A DNA stretch of 64,000 bases from Aureimonas fodinaquatilis. GTDB lineage: Bacteria; Pseudomonadota; Alphaproteobacteria; Rhizobiales; Rhizobiaceae. Under the pieces are notes generated by a model, which ran no database searches, was not told the DNA's origin, and worked only from the letters and a program-made list of their open reading frames with translations. Positions 19,019 to 26,582 of the stretch are shown one piece after another. The stretch is from the NCBI RefSeq assembly GCF_008369445.1, contig NZ_VTWH01000001.1, positions 558,001-622,000 of the forward strand. Direction: 5' to 3'. Each line of letters opens with the position of its first letter. Within the stretch, counting starts at the first letter, position 1. The translations under genes were made by a program, and so were the position numbers.

Positions 19019-19828
19019 TCAGGCAGTTTTGTTGGCGGTGTCGATGGCTTCGCGCGCGCGGCGGTTGCCCTCGTTCAGGAACATCACGTCATTGCCCATG
19101 ATGATCATGTCCACGCCCTTTTTCTTCAGGGCGGAAACGCTTTCCGCGACCGGCGGAATGCATGGCGCCATGACCTTGATGCCACGCGCATGGGATTTTT
19201 CGATCAGCTCGGACAGCTTTTCGTCCACTTCCGGATGCGACATGGAATAGTCGATCGAGATGCGACGCGAGATCGAATAGTCAGCAGGGCCGAAGTTGAT
19301 GACATCCAGCCCTTCAACATCCAGGATTTCATCGATATTGTCGAAGAACTCATAGCTCTCAGCCATTGGGATGATCAGCTTGCTGGCGTTCTCATGCTCC
19401 ATGTAAGCGGACCATTGAAAGCCCGGTCCGGCGAAACCGGCGGCCCGGCAGGACGCGTCGCCACCACGGCGGCCATAAGGCGGAAACTTGGCTGCACGAA
19501 CAATTGCACGAGCCTGATCAGCGGTGCCAACCTGCGGGACGATAACGCCGGTGGCGCCGATTTCCAGGGCTTTGCGGATGTCCCATTCGTTGGTTCCGCG
19601 CACGCGAACCAGCGGGGCAATGCCCGACAGAAGCGAAGCCAGAACCAGCTTTTCCATATGGGTGTCAATGTTCACCGGCGTGTGTTCCGCGTCGATGAAG
19701 GCAAAGTCCAGTCCCCAGTTGCCAGCCACTTCAATGGCGGTGGTGGAGCCGGTGTAAAATGTCGAGCCGAATGTGGCTTCGCCACGCTTCAGCTTTTCCA
19801 TGAGTTGGGTATTCTCTGGCACAGGCAC
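19019..19828 (-). CDS. HpcH/HpaI-family class II aldolase
   Basis: 269 residues. The metal-dependent aldolase motifs are in order: DAEHTPVN (H49), RVRGTN (R75/R77), a metal Glu in PMAES (E157) and NFGPADYS (D183). The family splits 2-keto-3-deoxy or 4-hydroxy-2-keto acids to pyruvate and an aldehyde; 2-keto-3-deoxy-rhamnonate aldolase is a relative. The start is GTG, 6 nt after GGAG. It is encoded between the SDR and the ABC ATPase, so it probably cleaves the product of the imported compound. Confidence 0.87.
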   Translation of the reverse strand: MPVPENTQLMEKLKRGEATFGSTFYTGSTTAIEVAGNWGLDFAFIDAEHTPVNIDTHMEKLVLASLLSGIAPLVRVRGTNEWDIRKALEIGATGVIVPQVGTADQARAIVRAAKFPPYGRRGGDASCRAAGFAGPGFQWSAYMEHENASKLIIPMAESYEFFDNIDEILDVEGLDVINFGPADYSISRRISIDYSMSHPEVDEKLSELIEKSHARGIKVMAPCIPPVAESVSALKKKGVDMIIMGNDVMFLNEGNRRAREAIDTANKTA

Positions 19829-19896
19829 GTGTTTCTCCTTGAGTGCGCCACCGGTCGCCAGACCGGCGGGATATCTGCAAATGATGAGGCAACCGC

Positions 19897-20628
19897 CTAC
19901 TTCAGATCAGGCGCTATGAAGCTCTGAAGTTCCGGCGTTTGCGGATTGGTGAAGATCTGTTCGGACGGGCCTTGCTCCCAGACCCGGCCTTCGTTCATGA
20001 ACACCGTGTGCGAGGCGACACGGCGCGCAAAGCCCATTTCATGCGTGACCAGCACCATGGTCATGCCTTCACTTGCCAGCTCGGCCATGGTTTTGAGCAC
20101 TTCCCCGGTCAGTTCGGGGTCCAGCGCCGACGTGACTTCGTCAAACAGCATAACCTTCGGCTTCATTGCCAGCGAGCGGGCAATGGCAACGCGTTGTTGC
20201 TGCCCACCGGAAAGCTCATCCGGGTAAGCGCCGATTTTTTCCGAAAGACCAACACGGGCCAGCACTTCCTCGACCAGCTGGTCCTGTTCAGCCTTGGGCA
20301 CGTGTTTGACCACGCGCGGTGCCAGTTTGATGTTTTCGGCAACGTTGAGATGTGGAAACAGATTGTAGCTCTGGAACACCATGCCAACCTCGCGGCGCAA
20401 TGCACGCAGGTGGCTGGTTGTGCCATCAACCTTGTGGCCGGCAACTTCAATGCTGCCGCTCTCAAACTTTTCCAGACCGTTGATGCAGCGAAGCATTGTG
20501 CTCTTGCCCGAGCCGGAGCGGCCAATGACGGCCACCACGTCGCCCAGGTTGACGGTCATGTCGATGCCTTTGAGAACCTGAACGGCACCAAAGGATTTTT
20601 TCAGGTTTTCAATGCGTAGCGCCAGCAC
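19897..20628 (-). CDS. Amino-acid-type ABC transporter ATPase (GlnQ/HisP family)
   Basis: 243 residues. Walker A GRSGSGKST, the PAAT-type Q-loop VGMVFQSYNLFPHL, the signature LSGGQQQRVAIARSL and Walker B VMLFDEVTSALD are all present. It energises uptake by the adjacent permeases. The GTG start at 20628 has GGAG 7 nt upstream and overlaps the end of the permease gene by 20 bp. Family is certain. The cargo may not be an amino acid (see binding protein). Confidence 0.92.
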   Translation of the reverse strand: MLALRIENLKKSFGAVQVLKGIDMTVNLGDVVAVIGRSGSGKSTMLRCINGLEKFESGSIEVAGHKVDGTTSHLRALRREVGMVFQSYNLFPHLNVAENIKLAPRVVKHVPKAEQDQLVEEVLARVGLSEKIGAYPDELSGGQQQRVAIARSLAMKPKVMLFDEVTSALDPELTGEVLKTMAELASEGMTMVLVTHEMGFARRVASHTVFMNEGRVWEQGPSEQIFTNPQTPELQSFIAPDLK

Positions 20629-21265
20629 TTTTCCGCTCCTTTAGTTTTTCGCTCCACCACGACAGCGGGTAGCAAATGAGAAAATACATTGCGGCTACCG
20701 TGAGAAAGACGTGGAATGGCTGGAAGGTCATGTTGTTCAGCAATTGCCCGGCCCGGGTCAGTTCGACAAAGCCGATCAGCGCTGTGACCGAGGTGTTCTT
20801 GATGATCTGCACCATGAAACCGACGGTCGGCCCAAGCGAGATGCGCAGCGCCTGGGGCAGAATGACGTAACGCAGTTTCTGCGGGCCGTTCATTGCCAAT
20901 GCGTCTGCTGCTTCCCACTGCGTACGAGGGATGGCCTCGATGCAGCCGCGCCAGATATCTGCCAGAAACGCCGTGGCATATATGGTCAGCGATATGGCTG
21001 CTGCGGCAAAGGGCGGGAAGTAAAGCCCCATGAAGCTCAGGCCGTAAAACGCAAGAAACAACAGGATCAGCAGGGGTGTGGCCTGCACAAGCTGGATATA
21101 GCCGGCGATCAGCAGGCGCAGCCAGCGCGGCCCTAGCGCACGGCCCATGGCAAAAATCAGACCAAAGAAGCCACCGCTGATAAAGGTTATGAGTGAAAGG
21201 CCGATTGTCCAGTAAAGGCCCTGGATCAGGAACTGGACACTGGGCCAGCCGAAAGACTGGATCAT
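20609..21265 (-). CDS. Amino-acid-type ABC transporter permease (HisM/GlnP family)
   Basis: 218 residues from the ATG at 21265, which overlaps the stop of the upstream permease (ATGA). Several membrane segments are visible, and the EAA-like motif falls in EAADALAMNGPQKLRYVILPQA. Initial segments LYWTIGLSLITFISGGFFGLI match the HEQRO-type permeases. Forms a heterodimer with the product of the next gene upstream. Confidence 0.9.
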   Translation of the reverse strand: MIQSFGWPSVQFLIQGLYWTIGLSLITFISGGFFGLIFAMGRALGPRWLRLLIAGYIQLVQATPLLILLFLAFYGLSFMGLYFPPFAAAAISLTIYATAFLADIWRGCIEAIPRTQWEAADALAMNGPQKLRYVILPQALRISLGPTVGFMVQIIKNTSVTALIGFVELTRAGQLLNNMTFQPFHVFLTVAAMYFLICYPLSWWSEKLKERKSAGATH

Positions 21266-21981
21266 GAGCCTGACTCCCGCAGTTTGAGTGTAACGCCGGA
21301 CGCTGCGCTGCCGGTTGCGGTCGGGCGTCGGAACAGCCACAGGCCAAACAGCCAGTAGACAAAGCGGAAGGCGAAAGTGATGGTGATGTAGATCGCCGCA
21401 ATGACCAGAAAGGTTTCAAGGCTGCGGAATGTCTGCGATTCAATCGTTGCACCAGCCATGGTCAACTCATTGGCGGAAATGGCTGAAACGATGGATGTGC
21501 CAAGCAGCGTCAGGGTCAATTGCCCGGTCAGGGCAGGGTAGACAATGCGCAGGGCCGGCACGATGATGACATAGCGCATCACCTGAAGCCGCGACATGCC
21601 AAGAGCCAGACCCGCCTCAATCTGCGTTTTTGGAATGGCGATCAGTCCTGCGCGGAAGATTTCCGCGGAATAGGCGCCCAGATTCAGTGACACGGCAAAT
21701 ATGGCTGCCTGATTGGCATCCAGCCGCAGTCCGGTATAGGGCAGGCCGAAGTAAATGAGAAAAAGCTGCACCAGAAGCGGCGTATTGCGAAAGGCTTCGA
21801 CGTAAAACGCGCCCAGCCTGTTGCTCCACTGCGGCCCGTTTACCCGCACAAGCGCCACAAAAAGCCCAACGGTCAGCCCGATTGCAATAGCTTGCGCAGA
21901 GAGAGTGACGGTGTTGATTGTGCCTGTCACCAGTTCCGGCGCACGGGCCAGTACCGGGGCAAAGTTCATTTCGTAGGCCAT
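21262..21981 (-). CDS. Amino-acid-type ABC transporter permease (HisQ family)
   Basis: 239 residues with about five membrane segments. The typical start GTINTVTLSAQAIAIGLTVG, the FRNTPLLVQLFLIYFGLP region and the EAA loop EAGLALGMSRLQVMRYVIIVPALR are clear. It is the second permease subunit of the importer, immediately downstream of the binding protein gene. Confidence 0.9.
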   Translation of the reverse strand: MAYEMNFAPVLARAPELVTGTINTVTLSAQAIAIGLTVGLFVALVRVNGPQWSNRLGAFYVEAFRNTPLLVQLFLIYFGLPYTGLRLDANQAAIFAVSLNLGAYSAEIFRAGLIAIPKTQIEAGLALGMSRLQVMRYVIIVPALRIVYPALTGQLTLTLLGTSIVSAISANELTMAGATIESQTFRSLETFLVIAAIYITITFAFRFVYWLFGLWLFRRPTATGSAASGVTLKLRESGS

Positions 21982-22052
21982 CGGGAATTAACTCCACGGG
22001 GTGAGCAAGCCGGCAAAAGAGCCGGCCCGCCATTGGCACATGCCTGATATCA

Positions 22053-22865
22053 TCAGAATGTCGGCAGCTTGCCGCCAGGAATTGGCGTGCCAATCCACTT
22101 GTTGTGCAGCTCGTCAAGACGGCCGGTAACTTCCTGATAGTAAATGAAGTTGTTCAGCCACTGGTGCAGTTCCGATGCGTCTTTGCGCGTGGCCATTGAC
22201 CAGTACAGAGTGAAAATCGGTACTTCGCTCTTCACTTCAAGGTTGTCGAGATTGCGCTTGGCAATCACGTCGTTGGCAACGGCGGCAACGGCTGCCGTGG
22301 CGTCCACCTGGCCGGAAATCAAAGCCTGCATCGCCAGCGCGTCATCGTCAAAACGCACAACTTCGAGGCCTTCAACGCCATATCCACTAACCGCGACGTC
22401 CTGCGTGCTGCCCTTGGGAACTGAAACGCGCTTGCCCTTCAGGTCATCCAGCGATGTCAGCGGCATATCCTTGGCGGCGACGAAACGCATTTCATACGCA
22501 CCATACGGATTGGTCATCTGGAAAACCTTGGCGCGCTCTGGCGTTGCGGTCATGTGTGCAACCAGCAGATCCACCCGGCCGGATTCCAGCGCAGCGGCTC
22601 TGGAAGCATTGTTCACCGGCACAATTTCAAGCTGTGTGCCAAGCGCTGCGGCAATGTCTTTGGCAATGTCGACCAGAAAGCCATCCGTCTGACCTGATGC
22701 ATCAACCGTGTCATACGGCGGAATGCCCGTCAGCACGCCGATGGTGACTTTGCCCTTCTGAGAAATTTCTGCCGTAGTTTGTGCCTTGGCGATGGTGGCT
22801 GGTACTGCAACAAGCGCTGCAAGTGCTGCCACGCCAGCGGCCCGGCGTAAAAAACGTCCAATCAT
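22053..22865 (-). CDS. Family 3 solute-binding protein (amino-acid-like fold, atypical ligand site)
   Basis: 270 residues. A signal peptide ends near residue 29 (VPATIAKAQ). The mature protein is a PAAT binding protein (ISQKGKVTIGVLTGIPPYD, MTATPERAKVFQMTNPYG). The Arg that holds the ligand carboxylate is present (R111), but the Asp that holds the alpha-amino group in GlnH/HisJ (D-A-x-x-x-D) aligns with V193 in GQVDATAAVAAV. That suggests a carboxylate ligand without an alpha-amine, such as a hydroxy or sugar acid. This is a hand alignment. The ATG at 22865 has GGAGGA just upstream; an in-frame start at 22910 is less likely. Confidence 0.85.
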   Translation of the reverse strand: MIGRFLRRAAGVAALAALVAVPATIAKAQTTAEISQKGKVTIGVLTGIPPYDTVDASGQTDGFLVDIAKDIAAALGTQLEIVPVNNASRAAALESGRVDLLVAHMTATPERAKVFQMTNPYGAYEMRFVAAKDMPLTSLDDLKGKRVSVPKGSTQDVAVSGYGVEGLEVVRFDDDALAMQALISGQVDATAAVAAVANDVIAKRNLDNLEVKSEVPIFTLYWSMATRKDASELHQWLNNFIYYQEVTGRLDELHNKWIGTPIPGGKLPTF

Positions 22866-23257
22866 AAGTTCCTCCATTGAGCCGCCTCGCCCTGCCTCCT
22901 CATGAGTCATGGCCGGACGTGCATCCCTCCATTGCTATCAGCGGTTGCTGTCCGCCCGATCTTGGCGAAACCGAAGGATTTCATCGCAGATTGCGCTGTC
23001 GATTCTCTCTCAACCCTTGGTCTAGCTCTTGACATATGACTTATGTCATGAGTATTCGTCAAGAGAGAATGCAACACGCTCTTGTCATCCTGAATGCTAG
23101 CCCGCATGACGGCAGGCTGCGCAATATGAAGTGGGGGGAACCGTTTTGCGTCTGAAATTGCGTTCAAACACAGGACTGAAAAGCCTTTCTGATTCTTCGA
23201 AAGGCAAAGTTGCTGTGAACACCGGGCAGATGCCCTTACACAATAGTTGGTATCGGA
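22866..23257. other. 392 bp divergent control region
   Basis: Lies between the minus-strand importer operon and the plus-strand gntR operon. It contains the overlapping promoters and dyad annotated at 23029-23062 and a 7 bp hairpin (GCCTTTC 23183-23189 / GAAAGGC 23199-23205) in the leader of the plus-strand gene. No ORF with coding character is seen. Confidence 0.6.
23029..23062. promoter_or_regulatory. Face-to-face promoters sharing one operator dyad
   Basis: Minus strand: TTGACG (23057-23062), 17 bp, TCATAT (23034-23039). Plus strand: TTGACA (23029-23034) with a weaker -10, GTATTC/TATTCG, 17-18 bp on. The dyad TGACATA-TGACT-TATGTCA (23030-23048) covers the minus-strand -10 and the plus-strand -35. 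One bound repressor, presumably the adjacent GntR protein, would close both arms. Confidence 0.6.
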
Positions 23258-24016
23258 ATGGCTGAGGCAGGAAGTTTCAAACTGCCGCGCAATCGCGACA
23301 AGCTGCATCTGTCAGTTGTTGCTGCGCTGGAAGAGCAGATTCTTTCAGGTAACCTGCCGATTGGCGAAAAGCTGCCGTCGGAGAGTGAGCTTTCGCGCGA
23401 TTTTGGCGTATCCACCCGCTCTGTGCGCGAGGCCATGCAGATTCTGGAAACCAAGGGGCTGGTTCGCAGACGCCATGGTGAGCGCACAACTGTGGTGCGC
23501 GATGATGTGGACGAGTTCATGGGCACACTGGCGGTGACCGTACGGCAATTGTTTGCCGGTGATCCGGCCTATCTCATTCAGCTTATGGTTGCTCGCCGCA
23601 TGATTGAAACCGAGGTGGTGGGGCTGCTGACGTCTGGCGAGTGCACCCTGCGGGATGAAGTGCAGCAAGCGCTGGATGGCATGCGGGTTGCGCGGGACAC
23701 GCAGGATTTTGCCGGCTTCATCGAGGCCGATGCTGCGTTTCATCTGGCGCTGGTGCATTCAACCGACAACAAGATCCTGTCTGTCTTTTACGACAATCTG
23801 TCGGGTCTGATCACCGAAGTCATTCGAGTAACAAGCCGCGTGCCGAGCAAGTCGCTGGAGGCAGCCTATGTTGAGCATGCCGATATCTACGCGATGATTG
23901 TTGCGCGCAACGAGGCTGGAGCCAAGGCGCTGATGCGCGCCCAGATCGACAACAGCGCAGCCTATCTGCGTGTTGCCATTGAAAACGCCAATCGCAAAGA
24001 AGGCAAAGATGACTGA
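23258..24016 (+). CDS. GntR-family regulator, FadR subfamily
   Basis: 252 residues. The winged helix spans about 15-80 (LPSESELSRDFGVSTRSVREAMQILETKGLVRRR), followed by an FCD domain (AAFHLALVHSTDNKIL, HADIYAMIVARNEAGA). It is the first gene of the plus-strand arm, followed by an RraA-like aldolase and an isomerase-like gene, and divergent from the ABC/aldolase/SDR arm. It most likely represses both arms through the dyad at 23030-23048, with a pathway acid as inducer. Confidence 0.88.
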   Translation: MAEAGSFKLPRNRDKLHLSVVAALEEQILSGNLPIGEKLPSESELSRDFGVSTRSVREAMQILETKGLVRRRHGERTTVVRDDVDEFMGTLAVTVRQLFAGDPAYLIQLMVARRMIETEVVGLLTSGECTLRDEVQQALDGMRVARDTQDFAGFIEADAAFHLALVHSTDNKILSVFYDNLSGLITEVIRVTSRVPSKSLEAAYVEHADIYAMIVARNEAGAKALMRAQIDNSAAYLRVAIENANRKEGKDD

Positions 24017-24671
24017 TTTCGATTATTCCGATACCGACTGGGCATCCATTGAACGGCTGAAAAAATGGTACTCCGGCGATGTCCATGACAGCATGGAGCA
24101 TCTGGGCCTCTGGGGGCATCTGGAAGGCATTTCCCTGCATGGTTCCTTGGCCCCCGGCGCCATTGTCTGCGGCCCGGCCGTAACGGTGCAGTTTGAGCCT
24201 TCAGACCGCAAGGGAGAGCCGCAGGATGTTTACCACCATGCCATCGACAACACGCCAAAGGGCGGGGTTCTGGTGTGCGAGGCATCTTGCGCAGGTGGTT
24301 CATGCACCGGTGAACTGATGAGCAGCGGCGCCAAGACACGTGGTGCGGCCGCCACCATCGTCAACGGAACAGTGCGCGATCTGGCGCAGGTGAAGGAACT
24401 GGACTATCCGCTGTTCGGCACAGAGCCGAGCCCGGTTGGCGTAACCGGCAAAAAAGAGCCGAAACGTTCACAGGTGCCGGTGAAAATCGGCCGGGTCACT
24501 GTTTCGCCGGGCGATGTCATCTTTGCCGATATTGACGGCGTTGTCTGCATTCCCAAGGCAAGGCTGCGCGATGTTGCAGACGCAGCGGATGCGCTGGGTG
24601 CTAACGAGGCCAGCGCACGTGACAGGCTTCTGGCGGGCGAAAAGCTGCAATCTGTCTGGCCGGTTGAGTGA
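24009..24671 (+). CDS. RraA-like / HMG-aldolase family protein
   Basis: 220 residues. GELMSSGAKTRG and NGTVRDLAQV (R123, D124) mark the RraA-like fold. In aldolase members (4-hydroxy-4-methyl-2-oxoglutarate/oxaloacetate aldolases) this Arg-Asp pair with a divalent metal releases pyruvate. The position in a catabolic operon next to an HpcH aldolase favours an enzyme over an RNase E inhibitor. The frame runs upstream to 23970, but the ATG at 24009 overlaps the gntR stop by 8 bp and gives family length. Confidence 0.82.
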   Translation: MTDFDYSDTDWASIERLKKWYSGDVHDSMEHLGLWGHLEGISLHGSLAPGAIVCGPAVTVQFEPSDRKGEPQDVYHHAIDNTPKGGVLVCEASCAGGSCTGELMSSGAKTRGAAATIVNGTVRDLAQVKELDYPLFGTEPSPVGVTGKKEPKRSQVPVKIGRVTVSPGDVIFADIDGVVCIPKARLRDVADAADALGANEASARDRLLAGEKLQSVWPVE

Positions 24672-24897
24672 ATCTCTGTTTTCTAAGCAAACGGCATTCA
24701 CATTTGAAGAGAACACGATTCAGATGTGAAACCTCATTTAATTGAGGTGTCTGGGGCGCTTTCCGTGGTCGGTTGATCAAGGGAAGGCGCTCCATAAATA
24801 CGAAAAGCATTTCGCTCTTTTGTCAGACTGAATTAAAGGTAGCAACGACCTGCGGGAATCAATCAGGGCGGGTCGATGTCTTGAGGGAGTTACACAA
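24672..24897 (+). other. Intergenic region with tandem hairpins before the isomerase-like gene
   Basis: Two stems follow each other: TTCACATTTGAA (24697-24708) / TTCAGATGTGAA (24719-24730), one mismatch, and ACCTCA (24731-24736) / TGAGGT (24743-24748). A weaker third pairing, GGCGCTTTCC with GGGAAGGCGC, lies just downstream (about 24754-24792). No long T-run follows, so they look like partial termination or processing signals. A separate promoter for the next gene could lie here, but I cannot identify one. Confidence 0.45.
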
Positions 24898-26520
24898 ATG
24901 TCCGGCAAGGAAATCGTTCTGTTCGCCAGTGGTGATTTGCGACCATCCGCCAATGTTCAATGCTGGCCGGCACAGTCGGCTATGGAAGAAAAACTGGGCG
25001 AAGTCGTCGCGTCCATGGGTTTTGAGATCCGGCGCGGGCATCCTTACAAGGCGGAAGAAAAGCATGGCTTTCTGGCATCGCAGCGCGAAGGCATGGATGC
25101 CTTTGCGGTGCTGGACCCGAATGTGCCGGTGATCATTGCCGAATCTGTCTGGCAATATTCCCATCACGTGCTGGCCGGACTGACCAGTCACAAGGGGCCA
25201 ATTCTCACCGTGGCCAACTGGTCCGGGCAATGGCCCGGCCTTGTTGGCATGCTCAATCTGAATGGTTCGCTGACAAAGGCCGGGGTGGATTATGCCACGC
25301 TCTGGAGCGAAACCTTTGAAGACGACTATTTCACCGAGCGACTGCGTGCCTGGCTGAATGGGCAACCGGTCGTGCATGATGTCAGCCATGTTTCTGCTTA
25401 CACCGGAGCCGGGGTTAAGGCTGACATTGCCGAACTTGCAGACCGCCTTGCGCATGATTTCAGGCGCAACAAGGTTATTCTTGGCGTTTTTGATGAAGGC
25501 TGCATGGGCATGTACAATGCCATTGTGCCGGATGAACTGCTGATGCCGCTGGGTTTTTTCAAGGAGCGTCTGTCGCAGTCCACTTTGTATCACGCGACAA
25601 CTCAGGTTAGCGATGCGGACGCGCGCGCAGTTTATGATGCCATGCTGGAACGCGGCATGACCTTCCATCTTGGTACAGACCCGGCGCAGCATTTGACCGA
25701 AGATCAGGTGCTGACCCAGTGCAAGATGTACATTGCAGCGGTGCGGCTGGCCGACACTTTTGGCTGTGAGGCCATTGGCATTCAGTACCAGCAGGGATTG
25801 AAAGACCTGCTGCCGGCATCGGATCTGGTTGAGGGCATTCTCAACAATGATGACAGGCCCGATGTGCGTAATGCGGCCGGCAAGGTTATCCGGCAAGGCG
25901 AGGCGATCGTTCATTTCAACGAGGTGGATGAATGCGCGGGGTTCGACGCGGTGATGACCAATCGCATTCACCGAGCGCTTGGTCAGCCGGTGGAAACCAC
26001 CTTGCATGATTTGCGTTGGGGCGACTTTGACCCGACCGGTTCCACCGACGAATTTGTCTGGACCTTTGAGATTTCAGGCGCTGCACCACCCGCACACCAC
26101 GAAGGCGGATGGAAAGGCAGCGACAGCATGCGCCAGCCGCCAATGTTTTTCCCGTTTGGCGGCGGCACCCTGCGTGGTGTTGCCAAGCCGGGTGAAATTG
26201 TCTGGTCGCGGGTGTTTATTGAAGATGGCGTTCTGAAAATCGACATTGGTCGCGGACGCGCCATTGCATTGCCGGACGAGGAAACCCAGCGGCGCTGGAA
26301 CCTGACCAATAAAGAATGGCCGATGATGCACGGCGTTCTGACAGGTGTGAACCGCGATCAGATGATGGCCAAGCACAAGGCTAACCACATTCAGGTTGCC
26401 TATGCCCTGAGTGCCGGGGATGCGGACCGTTGCGCATTGGCAAAGGCAGAACTGGCGCGGCAGCTGGGTCTGGTCGTCAATCTTTGCGGAGTTGATGAAG
26501 CAGGGTTGAACGCTGCCTGA
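24898..26520 (+). CDS. L-fucose isomerase-like protein (sugar isomerase family)
   Basis: 540 residues, near the length of FucI (about 590). The fucose/arabinose isomerase fold is suggested by VIIAESVWQYSHHVLAGL and WSGQWPGLVGML near the N-terminus, an acidic metal motif NEVDECAGFDAVM (E342, D344, comparable to the ExDxxGA of FucI) and KANHIQVAYA (H497) near the C-terminus. The protein is divergent from classical FucI, so isomerase activity on fucose should not be assumed. It is the last gene of the GntR arm; GAGGGAG lies about 9 nt before the ATG. A strong terminator follows. Confidence 0.72.
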   Translation: MSGKEIVLFASGDLRPSANVQCWPAQSAMEEKLGEVVASMGFEIRRGHPYKAEEKHGFLASQREGMDAFAVLDPNVPVIIAESVWQYSHHVLAGLTSHKGPILTVANWSGQWPGLVGMLNLNGSLTKAGVDYATLWSETFEDDYFTERLRAWLNGQPVVHDVSHVSAYTGAGVKADIAELADRLAHDFRRNKVILGVFDEGCMGMYNAIVPDELLMPLGFFKERLSQSTLYHATTQVSDADARAVYDAMLERGMTFHLGTDPAQHLTEDQVLTQCKMYIAAVRLADTFGCEAIGIQYQQGLKDLLPASDLVEGILNNDDRPDVRNAAGKVIRQGEAIVHFNEVDECAGFDAVMTNRIHRALGQPVETTLHDLRWGDFDPTGSTDEFVWTFEISGAAPPAHHEGGWKGSDSMRQPPMFFPFGGGTLRGVAKPGEIVWSRVFIEDGVLKIDIGRGRAIALPDEETQRRWNLTNKEWPMMHGVLTGVNRDQMMAKHKANHIQVAYALSAGDADRCALAKAELARQLGLVVNLCGVDEAGLNAA

Positions 26521-26550
26521 TAATTGAGTTCATACAGGTTGATATGGAAA

Positions 26551-26580
26551 GCGGGCCGGAGCAATTCCGGCCCGCTTTTT
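26551..26580. terminator. Bidirectional rho-independent terminator
   Basis: AAA-GCGGGCCGGA (26551-26560), loop GCAAT, TCCGGCCCGC (26566-26575), then TTTTT. A perfect 10 bp GC-rich stem with A-run and T-run on opposite sides, lying between the convergent isomerase-like and aminotransferase genes, so it can stop transcripts from both. Confidence 0.9.
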
Positions 26581-26582
26581 GT

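Noticed and set aside
23060-23084. CAAGAG...CTCTTG inverted repeat next to the GntR operator
   Set aside because: Only 6 bp arms with a 13 bp spacer, located upstream of the minus-strand -35; too weak to call an additional operator.
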